Assembly: GCF_028553805.1 (NCBI RefSeq)
Contig: NZ_CP067140.1
Location: forward strand, 1,302,001-1,366,000
Source: Paracoccus saliphilus
Lineage (GTDB): Bacteria; Pseudomonadota; Alphaproteobacteria; Rhodobacterales; Rhodobacteraceae
Direction: 5' to 3'
DNA: 64,000 bases
Shown here: piece by piece, positions 9,223 to 17,882 of the stretch
Layout: every line of letters begins with the position of its first letter
Numbering within the stretch: the stretch's first letter is position 1
Notes under the pieces: generated by a model
The model's database searches: none
The model's input: the letters and a program-made list of their open reading frames with translations, nothing else
Told to the model about the DNA's origin: nothing
Position numbers and translations under genes: made by a program

Positions 9223-11235
9223 CTATCGCCGCCAGATCCATGAATATCCTGCCAATGCCCCCTGTGCCTTGGCCAGAATTCGCAGAAAGGGGCCTTCAGG
9301 GTTGGCCTGCGGCTCCAGCAGGCGTTCCATCGTGACCTCGACAGGGCAGGGCAGACCGGAAGCGGGATCGTGATAGCGCGGATAGGCGATCAGGCAGGCA
9401 TAGGCCAATGCGGCGATGTTGGGGCGGGCTTGCCGCCGCGCCGGGATATTCCCAAGATCGCGCGTCAGTCCCCAACCGGCATAGAAGGGTGCGCCAAGTA
9501 CCGTGACCGGAACATCGCGCAGCAGGGCTTCGAAGCCCAGGGTCGAGGTGATCGTCCAGACTTCGTCGACCTTGTCCAGCAGGGCGATGGGATCGGCGTT
9601 CAGGGCGACATCATCGGCCAGCCGCGATAGCTCCGCTTGGGGGATGATGCCGGGACGCAGCCCCGCCTCGACATCGGGATGTGGCTTGTAGACGATCACC
9701 GCTTCGGGGTTTTCCGCCCGGGCCCGTTCCAGCAGGGCAAGATTGCTGCGCTCCTTACCGGCGCCGAGACGGATCGATGCGTCATCCTCGACCTGCCCGG
9801 GGACCAGGATCACCGGCTTGCCCATGCGGCGCGGCAGGTCGGGGGCGGTCCCGCTCAGGTTATATTTCGACAACCCTGCCGCCCGGATCGCCCAGATCAG
9901 GTCATGGGCCCGCCTTTCTCCCTCGGGCGGAGGTCCCTCGGCGATCAGCCGTTCCAACCGGCTTTCACGGGTCGGATCGTAATAGATGCCCAGATCATCT
10001 GCGACCAGCGAAAGGGCGGGAACCAGTGCGGCGCCAAGCCCGCGCGAACGCAGGAACCCGTCCTCGACACGGATCGCCTGTGGCACGGGTTCCGCCTTGC
10101 CCGCCCAGGACAGGGTGACATCCCCCGATGACTTGTCGGTGAAGCGGACCCCCCGCCCGTTCCCGAACACCCGGGCGATGGATGGCCGCTTCCACAGCCG
10201 CATGCCATAGGCCAGATGGCCATCCCGGTCTTGCCGATAGGCGCGTGTTTCGGCCTCGAGCTGATCCACGGCACCGTTGAAATCCGTCAGCCGGTCGCGG
10301 CAGGGATCGTACCAGGCCGGGGCAATCAGATGGCTGGCGGCGAATAACGCCTCACGCGTGGCCATGCCCCTGCGGGTTTCAGGCAGCGGTGCGCGATCAT
10401 CGCTCAGTCCCCATCCGGCATAGAATGGCTGGCCGAAAAGCACCGGGCGATGCCCGGCCAGCAGGGCCTCGTAACCAAGCTGCGAACTGACAGCGTATAC
10501 CGCATCGGCATTGTCGATCAGCCGCCACGGGGAAACCGGCCCGTCGCAGAATTGCTCGTCCGGGCGGAGATCCCCGGCGGTCAGATGGCCTGCACGCAGC
10601 CCGGCGGATGTCTCGGGATGGGTGCGAACCACGATCCGGGCTCCGGGATGTTTGTCCCGGGCGGCGTGCAACATTTCCAGGAAGCGAGACCGATCCGCCC
10701 CCATCAGCGAGGCATCCCCGCAGGTCTGGTCTATCACCAGGACATAACCTGCCTTGGGCAGATCGGCATCGTGGCGATGGCTGTTATATTTCGACATGTC
10801 CAACCGACGAAGCCGGTCGATCCCGTCGCGGGCTGCATCGCTCAGCCCGGCGGCCTCCGGCGAGGCCACAAGCATTTCCAACCGCGAAGGGCGGGCCGGG
10901 TCGAAATGCAAACCATCCGTATCGATCAGCAGGCCCATTGGGCCGCGCCGGGCAAGGTGGCCTTTCGCCCGGCCCGGCAGGACAGAGCGCAGGAACGCAT
11001 CCTCCACGGTCACAACTCCCGCGCCCCGGCGTCCGGCGATTATGCGCCCTCGCCATGCCGTAGGGCTTGCACCCCAGATGCCGATCCTGTCACCCGGACC
11101 GGGCAGGCCGAGAGCCAGCTGCCACCCGGAGAGCTCGAGGATGCGCTTCAACCGTGGCTTGAACCAGAATCCGCCATTATAGACGAAAAGCCGCCGGGGA
11201 TTGTCCCCGGCGGCTGTCATGTCAGGCTGTGCCAT
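9223..11235 (-). CDS. kpsC: Capsular polysaccharide biosynthesis protein KpsC (beta-Kdo transferase)
   Basis: 670-residue protein with two tandem Capsule_synth repeats, as in KpsC, which builds the poly-Kdo linker on the phospholipid anchor of group 2 capsules. The duplication shows in paired motifs: RIGIWGASPTAWRG...VTVEDAFLRSVLPGR near the N-terminus and RVEDGFLRSRGLGAALVPAL near residue 390, and in paired FYAGWGLSDDR (about 290) and FYAGWGLTRDLGN (about 605). It starts 8 bp after kpsD and is last in a kpsS-kpsD-kpsC order on the minus strand. Cytoplasmic, membrane-associated. Confidence 0.9.
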   Translation of the reverse strand: MAQPDMTAAGDNPRRLFVYNGGFWFKPRLKRILELSGWQLALGLPGPGDRIGIWGASPTAWRGRIIAGRRGAGVVTVEDAFLRSVLPGRAKGHLARRGPMGLLIDTDGLHFDPARPSRLEMLVASPEAAGLSDAARDGIDRLRRLDMSKYNSHRHDADLPKAGYVLVIDQTCGDASLMGADRSRFLEMLHAARDKHPGARIVVRTHPETSAGLRAGHLTAGDLRPDEQFCDGPVSPWRLIDNADAVYAVSSQLGYEALLAGHRPVLFGQPFYAGWGLSDDRAPLPETRRGMATREALFAASHLIAPAWYDPCRDRLTDFNGAVDQLEAETRAYRQDRDGHLAYGMRLWKRPSIARVFGNGRGVRFTDKSSGDVTLSWAGKAEPVPQAIRVEDGFLRSRGLGAALVPALSLVADDLGIYYDPTRESRLERLIAEGPPPEGERRAHDLIWAIRAAGLSKYNLSGTAPDLPRRMGKPVILVPGQVEDDASIRLGAGKERSNLALLERARAENPEAVIVYKPHPDVEAGLRPGIIPQAELSRLADDVALNADPIALLDKVDEVWTITSTLGFEALLRDVPVTVLGAPFYAGWGLTRDLGNIPARRQARPNIAALAYACLIAYPRYHDPASGLPCPVEVTMERLLEPQANPEGPFLRILAKAQGALAGYSWIWRR

Positions 11236-11243
11236 CGTTCAGA

Positions 11244-12374
11244 TCAATTCGAGAGGTTCTCAACGGAATTCGCCGAATTCAGGCCCCCGGTAATCGCCCC
11301 GATTGTTTTCTGCCACTGCACATAGGGTGCCTCGGTGACATAGACGGTGTCCTCGTCGCGGATCAGGAAATCGCGCGCCAGGAACAGCCCGTTGGGGCGC
11401 GTCAGGTCCAGAACATAGGCCATGCGCTGTGTGCCGTGGACCGGTTTGCCCAGAACCTTGGACGCAACCGATGCCGGTTCGTCGCGCAGGATGAAAACGC
11501 CCGTCGGATCGGCAAGATTCGAGTTGAGACCACCAACCATCGCGATGGCTTCGACACCATTGATCATCTCGTTGCCCAGGGGCACACGGGTCTGTCCGCC
11601 AAGTGCGCCAAGCGCGGTGAAGCTGCGCTGATCCTCTTCGACCAGGATGATGTCTCCGGGACGCAGGGCGATATCGTTCGACGGCGCGGAATAGAGATCG
11701 GTCAGCCAGACCTTGCCGCTCTCGCCGCCGCGCTTGACGGTCACCACCGCGACTTCGGGTTCGATGGCGACGCCGCCGGCCTTGGCCAGCATGGCCGAAA
11801 GGGTGCGGGTCGGACGTTCGATCGGATAGACCCCTTGCGAGACGATCTTGCCCATCACGGAAACCGTGGCGCCATCGCCTGCGACTCGGGCGACCGTGAC
11901 CTGCGGATCGGGGGTCTGCTCGCTCAGGCGATCGGTGATGATCTGGCGAAGCTGGTCGGGACTGTTTCCTGCCGCGCGAACGCGCCCGGCATAGGGCACG
12001 AAGATATATCCCGCACTGTCGACCTGGATCTCTTGCAATTGGGTCGAGCTCGACCCGAGCGAAGCAAGCAATCCGTCATCGACGTTTTCCCAGACCGACA
12101 GTCCCAGGACATCGCCGGGACGGATTTCATCGGCGCCGACGGTTGCTGTAGAACGGAACGCCTGCGAAAACCCGTAGCTCGGGCTGAAATTGGCCGCGCG
12201 CGCAACATGTTCGTTGACATAGATGATCTGGGCGTTTCCACCCCGCTCGACCGCGCCGGCATAGATTTCATTCTTGCTCGGACCGGATCGCGGCAAGCCG
12301 CAGGCCGTCAACAGGCCAAGTGCCGCGATCACGAGGACGCGCATTGTCGGTTTGCGTAGAGTGAGACCTGTCAC
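11244..12374 (-). CDS. Polysaccharide export lipoprotein (Wza/KpsD family)
   Basis: 376-residue outer-membrane polysaccharide export protein. Lipoprotein signal with lipobox LLTAC near residue 25, then the Poly_export domain (IRPGDVLGLSVWENVDDGL, about 100-118, and SAGYIFVPYAGRVRAAG) and SLBB-type repeats (VSVMGKIVSQGVYPIERP, about 170; PSNDIALRPGDIILVEED). Start: GTG at 12374, because AGGAGCT lies 6 bases before it, whereas the ATG at 12344 has no ribosome site. It would form the exit channel for capsule made by the flanking kpsS and kpsC. The KpsE/M/T transporter genes are not in the window. Confidence 0.88.
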   Translation of the reverse strand: MTGLTLRKPTMRVLVIAALGLLTACGLPRSGPSKNEIYAGAVERGGNAQIIYVNEHVARAANFSPSYGFSQAFRSTATVGADEIRPGDVLGLSVWENVDDGLLASLGSSSTQLQEIQVDSAGYIFVPYAGRVRAAGNSPDQLRQIITDRLSEQTPDPQVTVARVAGDGATVSVMGKIVSQGVYPIERPTRTLSAMLAKAGGVAIEPEVAVVTVKRGGESGKVWLTDLYSAPSNDIALRPGDIILVEEDQRSFTALGALGGQTRVPLGNEMINGVEAIAMVGGLNSNLADPTGVFILRDEPASVASKVLGKPVHGTQRMAYVLDLTRPNGLFLARDFLIRDEDTVYVTEAPYVQWQKTIGAITGGLNSANSVENLSN

Positions 12375-12472
12375 CTCGATAGCTCCTGTATTCTTATCTT
12401 CATTCCGCCATTAATGCGAATTTGTTAATAATCTAGCGTTTATGCCGACTCATGACCACAATGAGTTGTGGT

Positions 12473-13780
12473 TTAATTGTCTATATCGGTTATTTGTTGC
12501 CGAAGAGTAATAGGGCCGGAGGCCAGCGATTGATAAGGATCCTCAGGTGCGAGGATCAGATCGCTGACGATTCGCAGCGCATGGGCGCGCGAACGTTCCG
12601 AATAGAATCCCCCGGGGATCTGGCTTGTTTGCAGCAGGTAATCCCTGAGTATTCTGTAGGCGTTCGGGTCCGGGGGATCGGGTTGGGCAAGGAAATCGGC
12701 CAGCGTCTGCTCCGATACGAGGCCCGGTTTGTTATAAATGGCCTTTCCAAGGGTCTTGACCGGCAGGCTGCGCCACAGAGCCTGTTGCGCGGCCGTCGAG
12801 TTGACCGTCACGATCGAGCGGGCCTGAGAAAGCAGCATGGCAAGTTTGCCGCCGCGCAAGTAATGGACCCGGTTTGAAATTCCGTGACGTGCGGCAGCGT
12901 CGCGGATCGCGGCGCGATTGTCGGCCCGGCCATCTTCGAGCGGATGCGCCTTGAATAGCAGATGATGGTGCTGCGGCGCGCTGCGGGCGAATTCTTCCAC
13001 CACCGTTTCGACGAAATCGGCATTGCTGCTGAAGGATGAATGGCCGAGAAAATTCGAGTCATGTTCGAGCTGCATCAGCACGAGGGAATAGGGCCAGCCC
13101 GCGCGGCGGAACTTGTTCCACTGTGTGGAGGTCGCGATGTTATGCACCGGCCCCAGCAGGAAGCGCCGCAGGTTCAGGCGGAATTCGCGCATCACGGAAA
13201 CGGTGCGATGGCTGCGATAATGGCGATAGGCCCGGTTTGCGACCAACACCAGGAAATGATAGAAAGCCCCATAGAACTTGTGATGGCGCATGTCGCCCCA
13301 ACGCGCGGGGGGACGTCGGATCTCGTTCATCGTGTCACGTAGCACGGTGCGCATCTCGGCCAGCGGGATATGCATCAGCGCCGAATTGCCGTTGGAACCT
13401 CCGCGCTCGTAGCTGATCCAATAGGGGCGCAGGTAGCCCTCCTCGAAGACATGAATGCGCAGCCCGCGCTGCGAGGCAAGCTTGCGTGCCGTCGCATGTA
13501 TCGGGCGGACATCGCCGTAGAGCACGATATCGGTGACATTCTTCTCGCTCAGGATCTGCTCGAGATGGGCAGGCCAGTCCTCTGACGTTCCGGTATGGCG
13601 GATGAAGCGAAGCTTGTCGGACCAGAAGAACTCGTCGCCGGCATTGAAGCCGCAGCGCCAGACATCGGCCCCGGATGCCCGCAGAATCCGGCTCAGGCGA
13701 TCGAAGAATGGGCCATGCGGACCCTGAAGCAGCAGGAAAACTCTTTGTGCTGGGGATGCTGGCAACTGGGGGTTCTTCAT
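12473..13780 (-). CDS. kpsS: Capsular polysaccharide biosynthesis protein KpsS (beta-Kdo transferase)
   Basis: 435-residue KpsS, which transfers the first Kdo to phosphatidylglycerol for capsule anchoring. The hallmark N-terminus RVFLLLQGPHGPFFDRL is at residues 13-29, followed by GADVWRCGFNAGDEFFW and the Capsule_synth core with HVFEEGYLRPYWISYERGG and FLLGPVHN. The C-terminus has LFKAHPLEDGRADN and VTVNSTAAQQALW. The start is uncertain: ATG at 13780 (used, GAGAAA upstream), 13825 or 13885 are in frame, and KpsS proteins usually begin close to RVFLLLQGPHG. First gene of the minus-strand capsule block. Confidence 0.88.
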   Translation of the reverse strand: MKNPQLPASPAQRVFLLLQGPHGPFFDRLSRILRASGADVWRCGFNAGDEFFWSDKLRFIRHTGTSEDWPAHLEQILSEKNVTDIVLYGDVRPIHATARKLASQRGLRIHVFEEGYLRPYWISYERGGSNGNSALMHIPLAEMRTVLRDTMNEIRRPPARWGDMRHHKFYGAFYHFLVLVANRAYRHYRSHRTVSVMREFRLNLRRFLLGPVHNIATSTQWNKFRRAGWPYSLVLMQLEHDSNFLGHSSFSSNADFVETVVEEFARSAPQHHHLLFKAHPLEDGRADNRAAIRDAAARHGISNRVHYLRGGKLAMLLSQARSIVTVNSTAAQQALWRSLPVKTLGKAIYNKPGLVSEQTLADFLAQPDPPDPNAYRILRDYLLQTSQIPGGFYSERSRAHALRIVSDLILAPEDPYQSLASGPITLRQQITDIDN

Positions 13781-14014
13781 ATTTTCTCTGTCGGGCAAAG
13801 GTTGCTCGAGGTTGACGTGAAGCATTTCGACCCCAAAATCAGTAAAAAGATAACTTGGTAAAACTAGCTGAGCTGCATTTTGCATGTCACGTGACTGAAT
13901 GCCAGTGAAATCTGAGGCGTGAAAATCGGCTCAGGCGAAGGATTGCTGTTTCCTTATCTTGCGTGAGCGGATTTGATACCATACTGCGAGGCACGACAAA
14001 GACGGGAGCATTGC

Positions 14015-14620
14015 ATGTTTACGGGCATCGTCACCGATATCGGGCAGGTGCGGGCAGTTGAAATGCGCGGCGATATGCGCGCGCGGATCGGCTGTGGCTA
14101 TGATATGGCCGGTGTGGATATCGGCGCCTCGATCGCTTGCGACGGCATTTGCCTGACCGTGATCGCCAAGGGCGAGGATTGGTTCGATGTCGATATCTCG
14201 GCCGAGACGGTCTCGAAGACCAATATCGGGGCGAATGGCTGGCAGGTCGGGCGGCGGCTGAATCTCGAACGGGCCCTGAAGGTCGGGGACGAATTGGGCG
14301 GTCATATCGTCAGCGGCCATGTCGACGGTATCGCCATGATAGAGGAGATCCATGACGAGGGCGACAGCCTGCGCGTGACATTTGCCGCTCCCGATACGCT
14401 TGCACGGTTCATCGCGCAGAAGGGGTCGGTTGCGCTGAATGGAACCTCGCTGACCGTAAATGAGGTGCAGGATCGCCGATTTGGCGTTAACCTGATCCCA
14501 CATACCCGGCAGGTGACCAATTGGGGAGAGATTGCAGTGGGGGACGCGGTGAATCTCGAGATCGATACGCTGGCCCGCTATGTGGCGCGTCTGGCAGAGG
14601 CGAATGCGGCAGGGATCTAG
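14015..14620 (+). CDS. ribE: Riboflavin synthase alpha chain
   Basis: 201-residue riboflavin synthase, which dismutates two 6,7-dimethyl-8-ribityllumazines to riboflavin. Two homologous lumazine-binding repeats are visible: MFTGIVTDIGQV at residue 1 with IACDGICLTV, and LGGHIVSGHVDGIAMI at about residue 97 with VALNGTSLTVNEV. ATG at 14015 has GGGAG 7 bases upstream and gives the family start MFTGIV. No FMN-riboswitch sequence (RFN element) was recognised in the gap before it. First gene of ribE-(unknown)-ribBX-ribH-nusB. Confidence 0.97.
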   Translation: MFTGIVTDIGQVRAVEMRGDMRARIGCGYDMAGVDIGASIACDGICLTVIAKGEDWFDVDISAETVSKTNIGANGWQVGRRLNLERALKVGDELGGHIVSGHVDGIAMIEEIHDEGDSLRVTFAAPDTLARFIAQKGSVALNGTSLTVNEVQDRRFGVNLIPHTRQVTNWGEIAVGDAVNLEIDTLARYVARLAEANAAGI

Positions 14621-14632
14621 GCAAAGAAGAAG

Positions 14633-15202
14633 ATGAACGCAGGAATCGGACATAATCGCGGCCCGTCGATGAAATCGGTCGGATGGCGTGTGCATTGCTG
14701 GCGTCGGGCACGGGCAGAGTTGCTGCCGGTCCTGCCGGTTGAGGTCGTTCGGACGCGGGTTCGGCGCGCCAAGTCCCTGGGATTGGATTACAAGACCTAT
14801 GCCGGTGTGCGTGCCACGACCGGACGCGATCTGATTGCCTTCCTGTTTTCCTCCAACGCGCTTGGGGTGTTCCGTGACGATCATCCCCTTGCCGAAGGGC
14901 GGGGGGACAAGCTGATCGCCCTGGCCGCAGACCGGCATCTGGGGGTCGGGCCGGGATTGGATGCCGAAGCCTTGGGTCAGCGAATCGCGGCAGAATCGGC
15001 TCGTAGCCTGCCTCCTTTCGGCAGCCATTGGGGCGAGATGCGGGCGGAAGCCAAGGCGTGGTTGCGGGCACAGGGTCTGCCGGGCGACGCCGTCCTGATG
15101 ATCGGGGAAACCGATCACGAGCGCGAATTGATGGCGGCAGGCGGTCTCGCCGGGTTCATCACCGGCACGCGATATTTCACGGGAGAGCGTCATGCAGTAT
15201 GA
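14633..15202 (+). CDS. Conserved-looking protein of unknown function inside the rib operon
   Basis: 189-residue soluble protein that I cannot assign to a named family. It begins MNAGIGHNRGPSM; a GHN(R/G)GP motif near the N-terminus recurs in small alphaproteobacterial proteins of unknown role. It is arginine-rich, has no membrane segment and no cysteine cluster (single Cys near residue 22), and has a distinctive YKTYAGVRATTGRDLIAFLF block at about residues 51-70. It starts 12 bp after ribE and overlaps ribBX by 11 bases, so it is translated with the riboflavin genes. A role in flavin synthesis is only a guess from position. Confidence 0.75.
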   Translation: MNAGIGHNRGPSMKSVGWRVHCWRRARAELLPVLPVEVVRTRVRRAKSLGLDYKTYAGVRATTGRDLIAFLFSSNALGVFRDDHPLAEGRGDKLIALAADRHLGVGPGLDAEALGQRIAAESARSLPPFGSHWGEMRAEAKAWLRAQGLPGDAVLMIGETDHERELMAAGGLAGFITGTRYFTGERHAV

Positions 15203-16310
15203 AAAGCCCGGCCCGGTTGAAAATCAACTGTCCGAGGCGGTCTCGCCCATCGAGGAGATCATCGAGGATGCGCGCAACGGGCGCATGTTCATCCTCGTCG
15301 ATCACGAGGATCGCGAGAATGAGGGGGATCTGGTCATCCCCGCGCAGATGGCCACCCCGGATGCGATCAATTTCATGGCGACCCATGGACGCGGATTGAT
15401 CTGCCTGTCGCTGTTGGGCGAGCGGATCGATGCCTTGGGATTGTCGCTGATGAGCCCCCGGAACTCGTCGCGTCACGAAACCGCCTTCACCATGTCCATC
15501 GAAGCGCGAGAAGGCGTGACGACCGGCATCAGTGCGCATGACCGCGCCCGGACAGTCAGCGTCGCGATCGATCCGGCCAAGGGTGCATCGGATATCGCGA
15601 CGCCCGGCCATGTCTTCCCGCTGCGCGCCCGCGAGGGCGGGGTGCTGGTCCGCGCGGGACATACCGAGGCGGCAGTCGATATCGCGCGCCTCGCGGGGCT
15701 GAACCCTTCGGGCGTGATCTGCGAGATCATGAACGAGGATGGCAGCATGGCGCGGTTGCCCGACCTGGTGGCCTTCGCGCAGCGGCACGGCCTGAAGATC
15801 GGCACCATCAGCGACCTGATCCGCTATCGCCGCCGCCATGACAACCTGATCGCCGAGCGCACGCAGCGTGCGGTGCGCTCGATCCACGGTGGCGACTGGA
15901 TGATGCGGGTTTTTGCCGACGAAACGCAGGGCGCCGAGCATATCGTGCTGACCAAGGGCGATCTGACCGGGTCCGAGCCGGTGCTGGTCAGGATGCATGC
16001 TCTCGATCCGCTGCACGATGTGCTGGGGGTCGGCCGCGAGGAGGCCGGTAGCCTTGGTTCTGCCATGCAGGCCATCGCCGAAGAGGGGCGGGGAGTTGTC
16101 GTGCTGATCCGCGATCTGAGCAATGCATTGCCTCAGCCGGGCGAGACCGGGCCGCACACCTTGCGCCAATACGGTCTGGGCGCACAGATCCTGTCGGCGC
16201 TCGGGCTGTCGGAACTGATCCTGCTGACCAATTCGACACCGGTAAAGATCGTGGGGCTCGATGCCTATGGCCTTTCGATCCATTCCACCCGGCCTATTCC
16301 CAAGGATTGA
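15192..16310 (+). CDS. ribB: RibB fused to a degenerate GTP cyclohydrolase II domain (RibBX type)
   Basis: 372-residue protein. Residues about 18-212 are 3,4-dihydroxy-2-butanone-4-phosphate synthase with intact motifs (VDHEDRENEGDL, AFTMSIEAREGVTTGISA, RAGHTEAAVDIARLAG). The C-terminal third resembles GTP cyclohydrolase II in its ends (AEEGRGVVVLI, LRQYGLGAQIL, LLTNSTPVKI) but the zinc-binding block CLTGDxFGSxRCDCG is replaced by a cysteine-free ALDPLHDVLGVGREEAGS. It can therefore make the butanone phosphate but should not open GTP, so a separate ribA is expected elsewhere. Such hybrids are known as RibBX. Confidence 0.9.
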   Translation: MQYEKPGPVENQLSEAVSPIEEIIEDARNGRMFILVDHEDRENEGDLVIPAQMATPDAINFMATHGRGLICLSLLGERIDALGLSLMSPRNSSRHETAFTMSIEAREGVTTGISAHDRARTVSVAIDPAKGASDIATPGHVFPLRAREGGVLVRAGHTEAAVDIARLAGLNPSGVICEIMNEDGSMARLPDLVAFAQRHGLKIGTISDLIRYRRRHDNLIAERTQRAVRSIHGGDWMMRVFADETQGAEHIVLTKGDLTGSEPVLVRMHALDPLHDVLGVGREEAGSLGSAMQAIAEEGRGVVVLIRDLSNALPQPGETGPHTLRQYGLGAQILSALGLSELILLTNSTPVKIVGLDAYGLSIHSTRPIPKD

Positions 16311-16314
16311 ACCG

Positions 16315-16866
16315 ATGGCCTCGAACACCCAGCATTACCAGCTCGACCTGCCGAAATTCGATGCGCCCGTGAGACTGTTGATCGTTGTTGCCCCTTACTA
16401 CAAGGCAATCGCCGACAACCTGGTGGCGGGCGCCCGTGCCACGGCGGAAGAGGCCGGAGCAGCCGTCGATCTGGTCGAGGTGCCCGGTGCGCTTGAAATT
16501 CCCGCCGCAATCGGCATGGCCAGTCGGGGGGCGAATTATGACGGTTATGTCGCGCTTGGTTGCGTGATCCGGGGCGAGACAACGCATTATGACACTGTTT
16601 GCAATGACAGTTCGCGTGGATTGACCCTTTTGGGCCTGCAGGGTCTGGCGGTCGGCAACGGTATCCTGACGGTCGAGAACGTGACCCAGGCAGAGGTGCG
16701 GGCCGATCCGGCAGGGCAGAACAAGGGTGGCGGAGCGGCTGCCGCAGCCCTGCATCTGGTCGCGCTCGCCCGCAAATGGGGAAAACGCAGCGTTCCGGGT
16801 GGCCATGACACGGATCTTGACGTAATCCGTCTGGCCGGACAACTGGAAGGATCGACACGGACATGA
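16315..16866 (+). CDS. ribH: 6,7-dimethyl-8-ribityllumazine synthase
   Basis: 183-residue lumazine synthase, which condenses the pyrimidinedione from RibD with the butanone phosphate from RibB. Family motifs: VPGALEIPAAIGMA (about residue 56-69), LGCVIRGETTHYDTVCNDSSRG (about 81-102, with the catalytic histidine) and GNGILTVENVTQAEVRA. ATG at 16315, four bases after the ribBX stop. The last four bases overlap nusB. Slightly longer than many RibH because of extended N- and C-termini. Confidence 0.97.
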   Translation: MASNTQHYQLDLPKFDAPVRLLIVVAPYYKAIADNLVAGARATAEEAGAAVDLVEVPGALEIPAAIGMASRGANYDGYVALGCVIRGETTHYDTVCNDSSRGLTLLGLQGLAVGNGILTVENVTQAEVRADPAGQNKGGGAAAAALHLVALARKWGKRSVPGGHDTDLDVIRLAGQLEGSTRT

Positions 16867-17339
16867 GCAGGCCCGACAAACGCGCATTGAGCAGTGCTGC
16901 ACGACTTTATGCAGTGCAGGCATTGTTCCAGATGGAGGCTGCCGGGCAGTCCATCGATCGGGTGATGGGTGAGTTCCGTGATTTCCGGATAGGCGCGAGC
17001 GATGACGAGGGTACTCACCCCGATGCCGATCAAGCGCTGTTTTCTCGCATCCTCGACGACGCGGTGACTTGGCAATCCAAGATTGATCAGGCAACGGATC
17101 GCGGATTGGTGGCCAAATGGCCGATAGACCGGATAGATCCGGTATTGCGGGCCTTGTTCCGTGCAGCGGGTGCTGAATTGGCGACATCGGGAACTCCGCC
17201 CAAGGTCGTGATCAGCGAATATGTCCGCCTGGCCGAAGCGTTCTTTCCGGAAGGGCGTGAGCCGAAATTCGTCAACGCGGTTCTCGATCACGTTGCACGC
17301 GGCCTGCGGCCCGAGGCCTTTGGCGGGGCGGCTGTCTGA
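16863..17339 (+). CDS. nusB: Transcription antitermination factor NusB
   Basis: 158-residue NusB, the RNA-binding helical partner of NusE in rRNA antitermination. The family signature ALSSAARLYAVQALFQMEA is at residues 7-25, and the C-terminal TPPKVVISEYVRLAEAFF plus FVNAVLDHVARGLRPE matches NusB. It overlaps ribH by 4 bases (ATGA), the common ribH-nusB arrangement. An 8-bp hairpin (TGAAGCAC / GTGCTTCA) lies 48 bp downstream but has no T-run. Confidence 0.97.
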   Translation: MSRPDKRALSSAARLYAVQALFQMEAAGQSIDRVMGEFRDFRIGASDDEGTHPDADQALFSRILDDAVTWQSKIDQATDRGLVAKWPIDRIDPVLRALFRAAGAELATSGTPPKVVISEYVRLAEAFFPEGREPKFVNAVLDHVARGLRPEAFGGAAV

Positions 17340-17882
17340 ACGGATATTGTCCGATGGCCCGATGTGATTTGCATGAGCGGCTTCCCTGAAGCACAATCAA
17401 AGTGCTTCATGTGTCTTGCCGAGTCGCGTCATTTCTTGCGGACAAGGATATGTCCTTCGCGGAAACAGTCGTGTTTAGTTCATTTTTACATGGTAACGGA
17501 TGGTTGCGTGTCGATTGCGCAACAGTCTTGGTGAGAGTATTTCCGGTTGTGATTGCCTATTTTTTAGGCGGTAACAAAAATATTTCTACTTTGAAAACAA
17601 GCCGTTTTGTACTTTTTTGTTTGCTTCCGAGAAAAATCGACTGTCAGGCAGTGGCTTGGTAAGCATTCTGAACAATTCTGTTTTTGTTCCATCACAAGAA
17701 TATTTCGGCACCTTTCTGCCATCCTCACTGGCGGTCACGCAGCATCACTTTTTCGAGAAAATTCGATGTCGTCCGAAGGGCTTTGAACCCGAATGAGGCG
17801 GCGTTATTTGATCTCCAGCAGAGATGCACTGGCACCCGGATGGGGGTCAGGAATTTGAAACTCAGCCAATGAGGATTCACAG
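17340..17882 (+). other. 543-bp AT-rich gap, no supported gene; leader of the outer-membrane gene
   Basis: No reading frame here has family resemblance or a good ribosome site. An 86-codon frame at 17402-17662 looks like chance. The gap is visibly richer in A and T than its neighbours, with runs such as TTTTTTAGG near 17560. Small hairpins occur: TGAAGCAC/GTGCTTCA at 17387-17409, GTTGCG/CGCAAC near 17500, and GCCTA/TAGGC around a T-run near 17555. It most likely contains the promoter and a long 5' untranslated leader for the DUF481 gene. Horizontal origin or an unrecognised small RNA cannot be excluded. Confidence 0.5.

Noticed and set aside
13886..14014. FMN riboswitch before ribE
   Set aside because: The conserved RFN words are not visible in the gap before the riboflavin synthase gene.
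17402..17662. 86-codon plus-strand frame in the AT-rich gap
   Set aside because: No ribosome site, no resemblance to any family, composition-driven.
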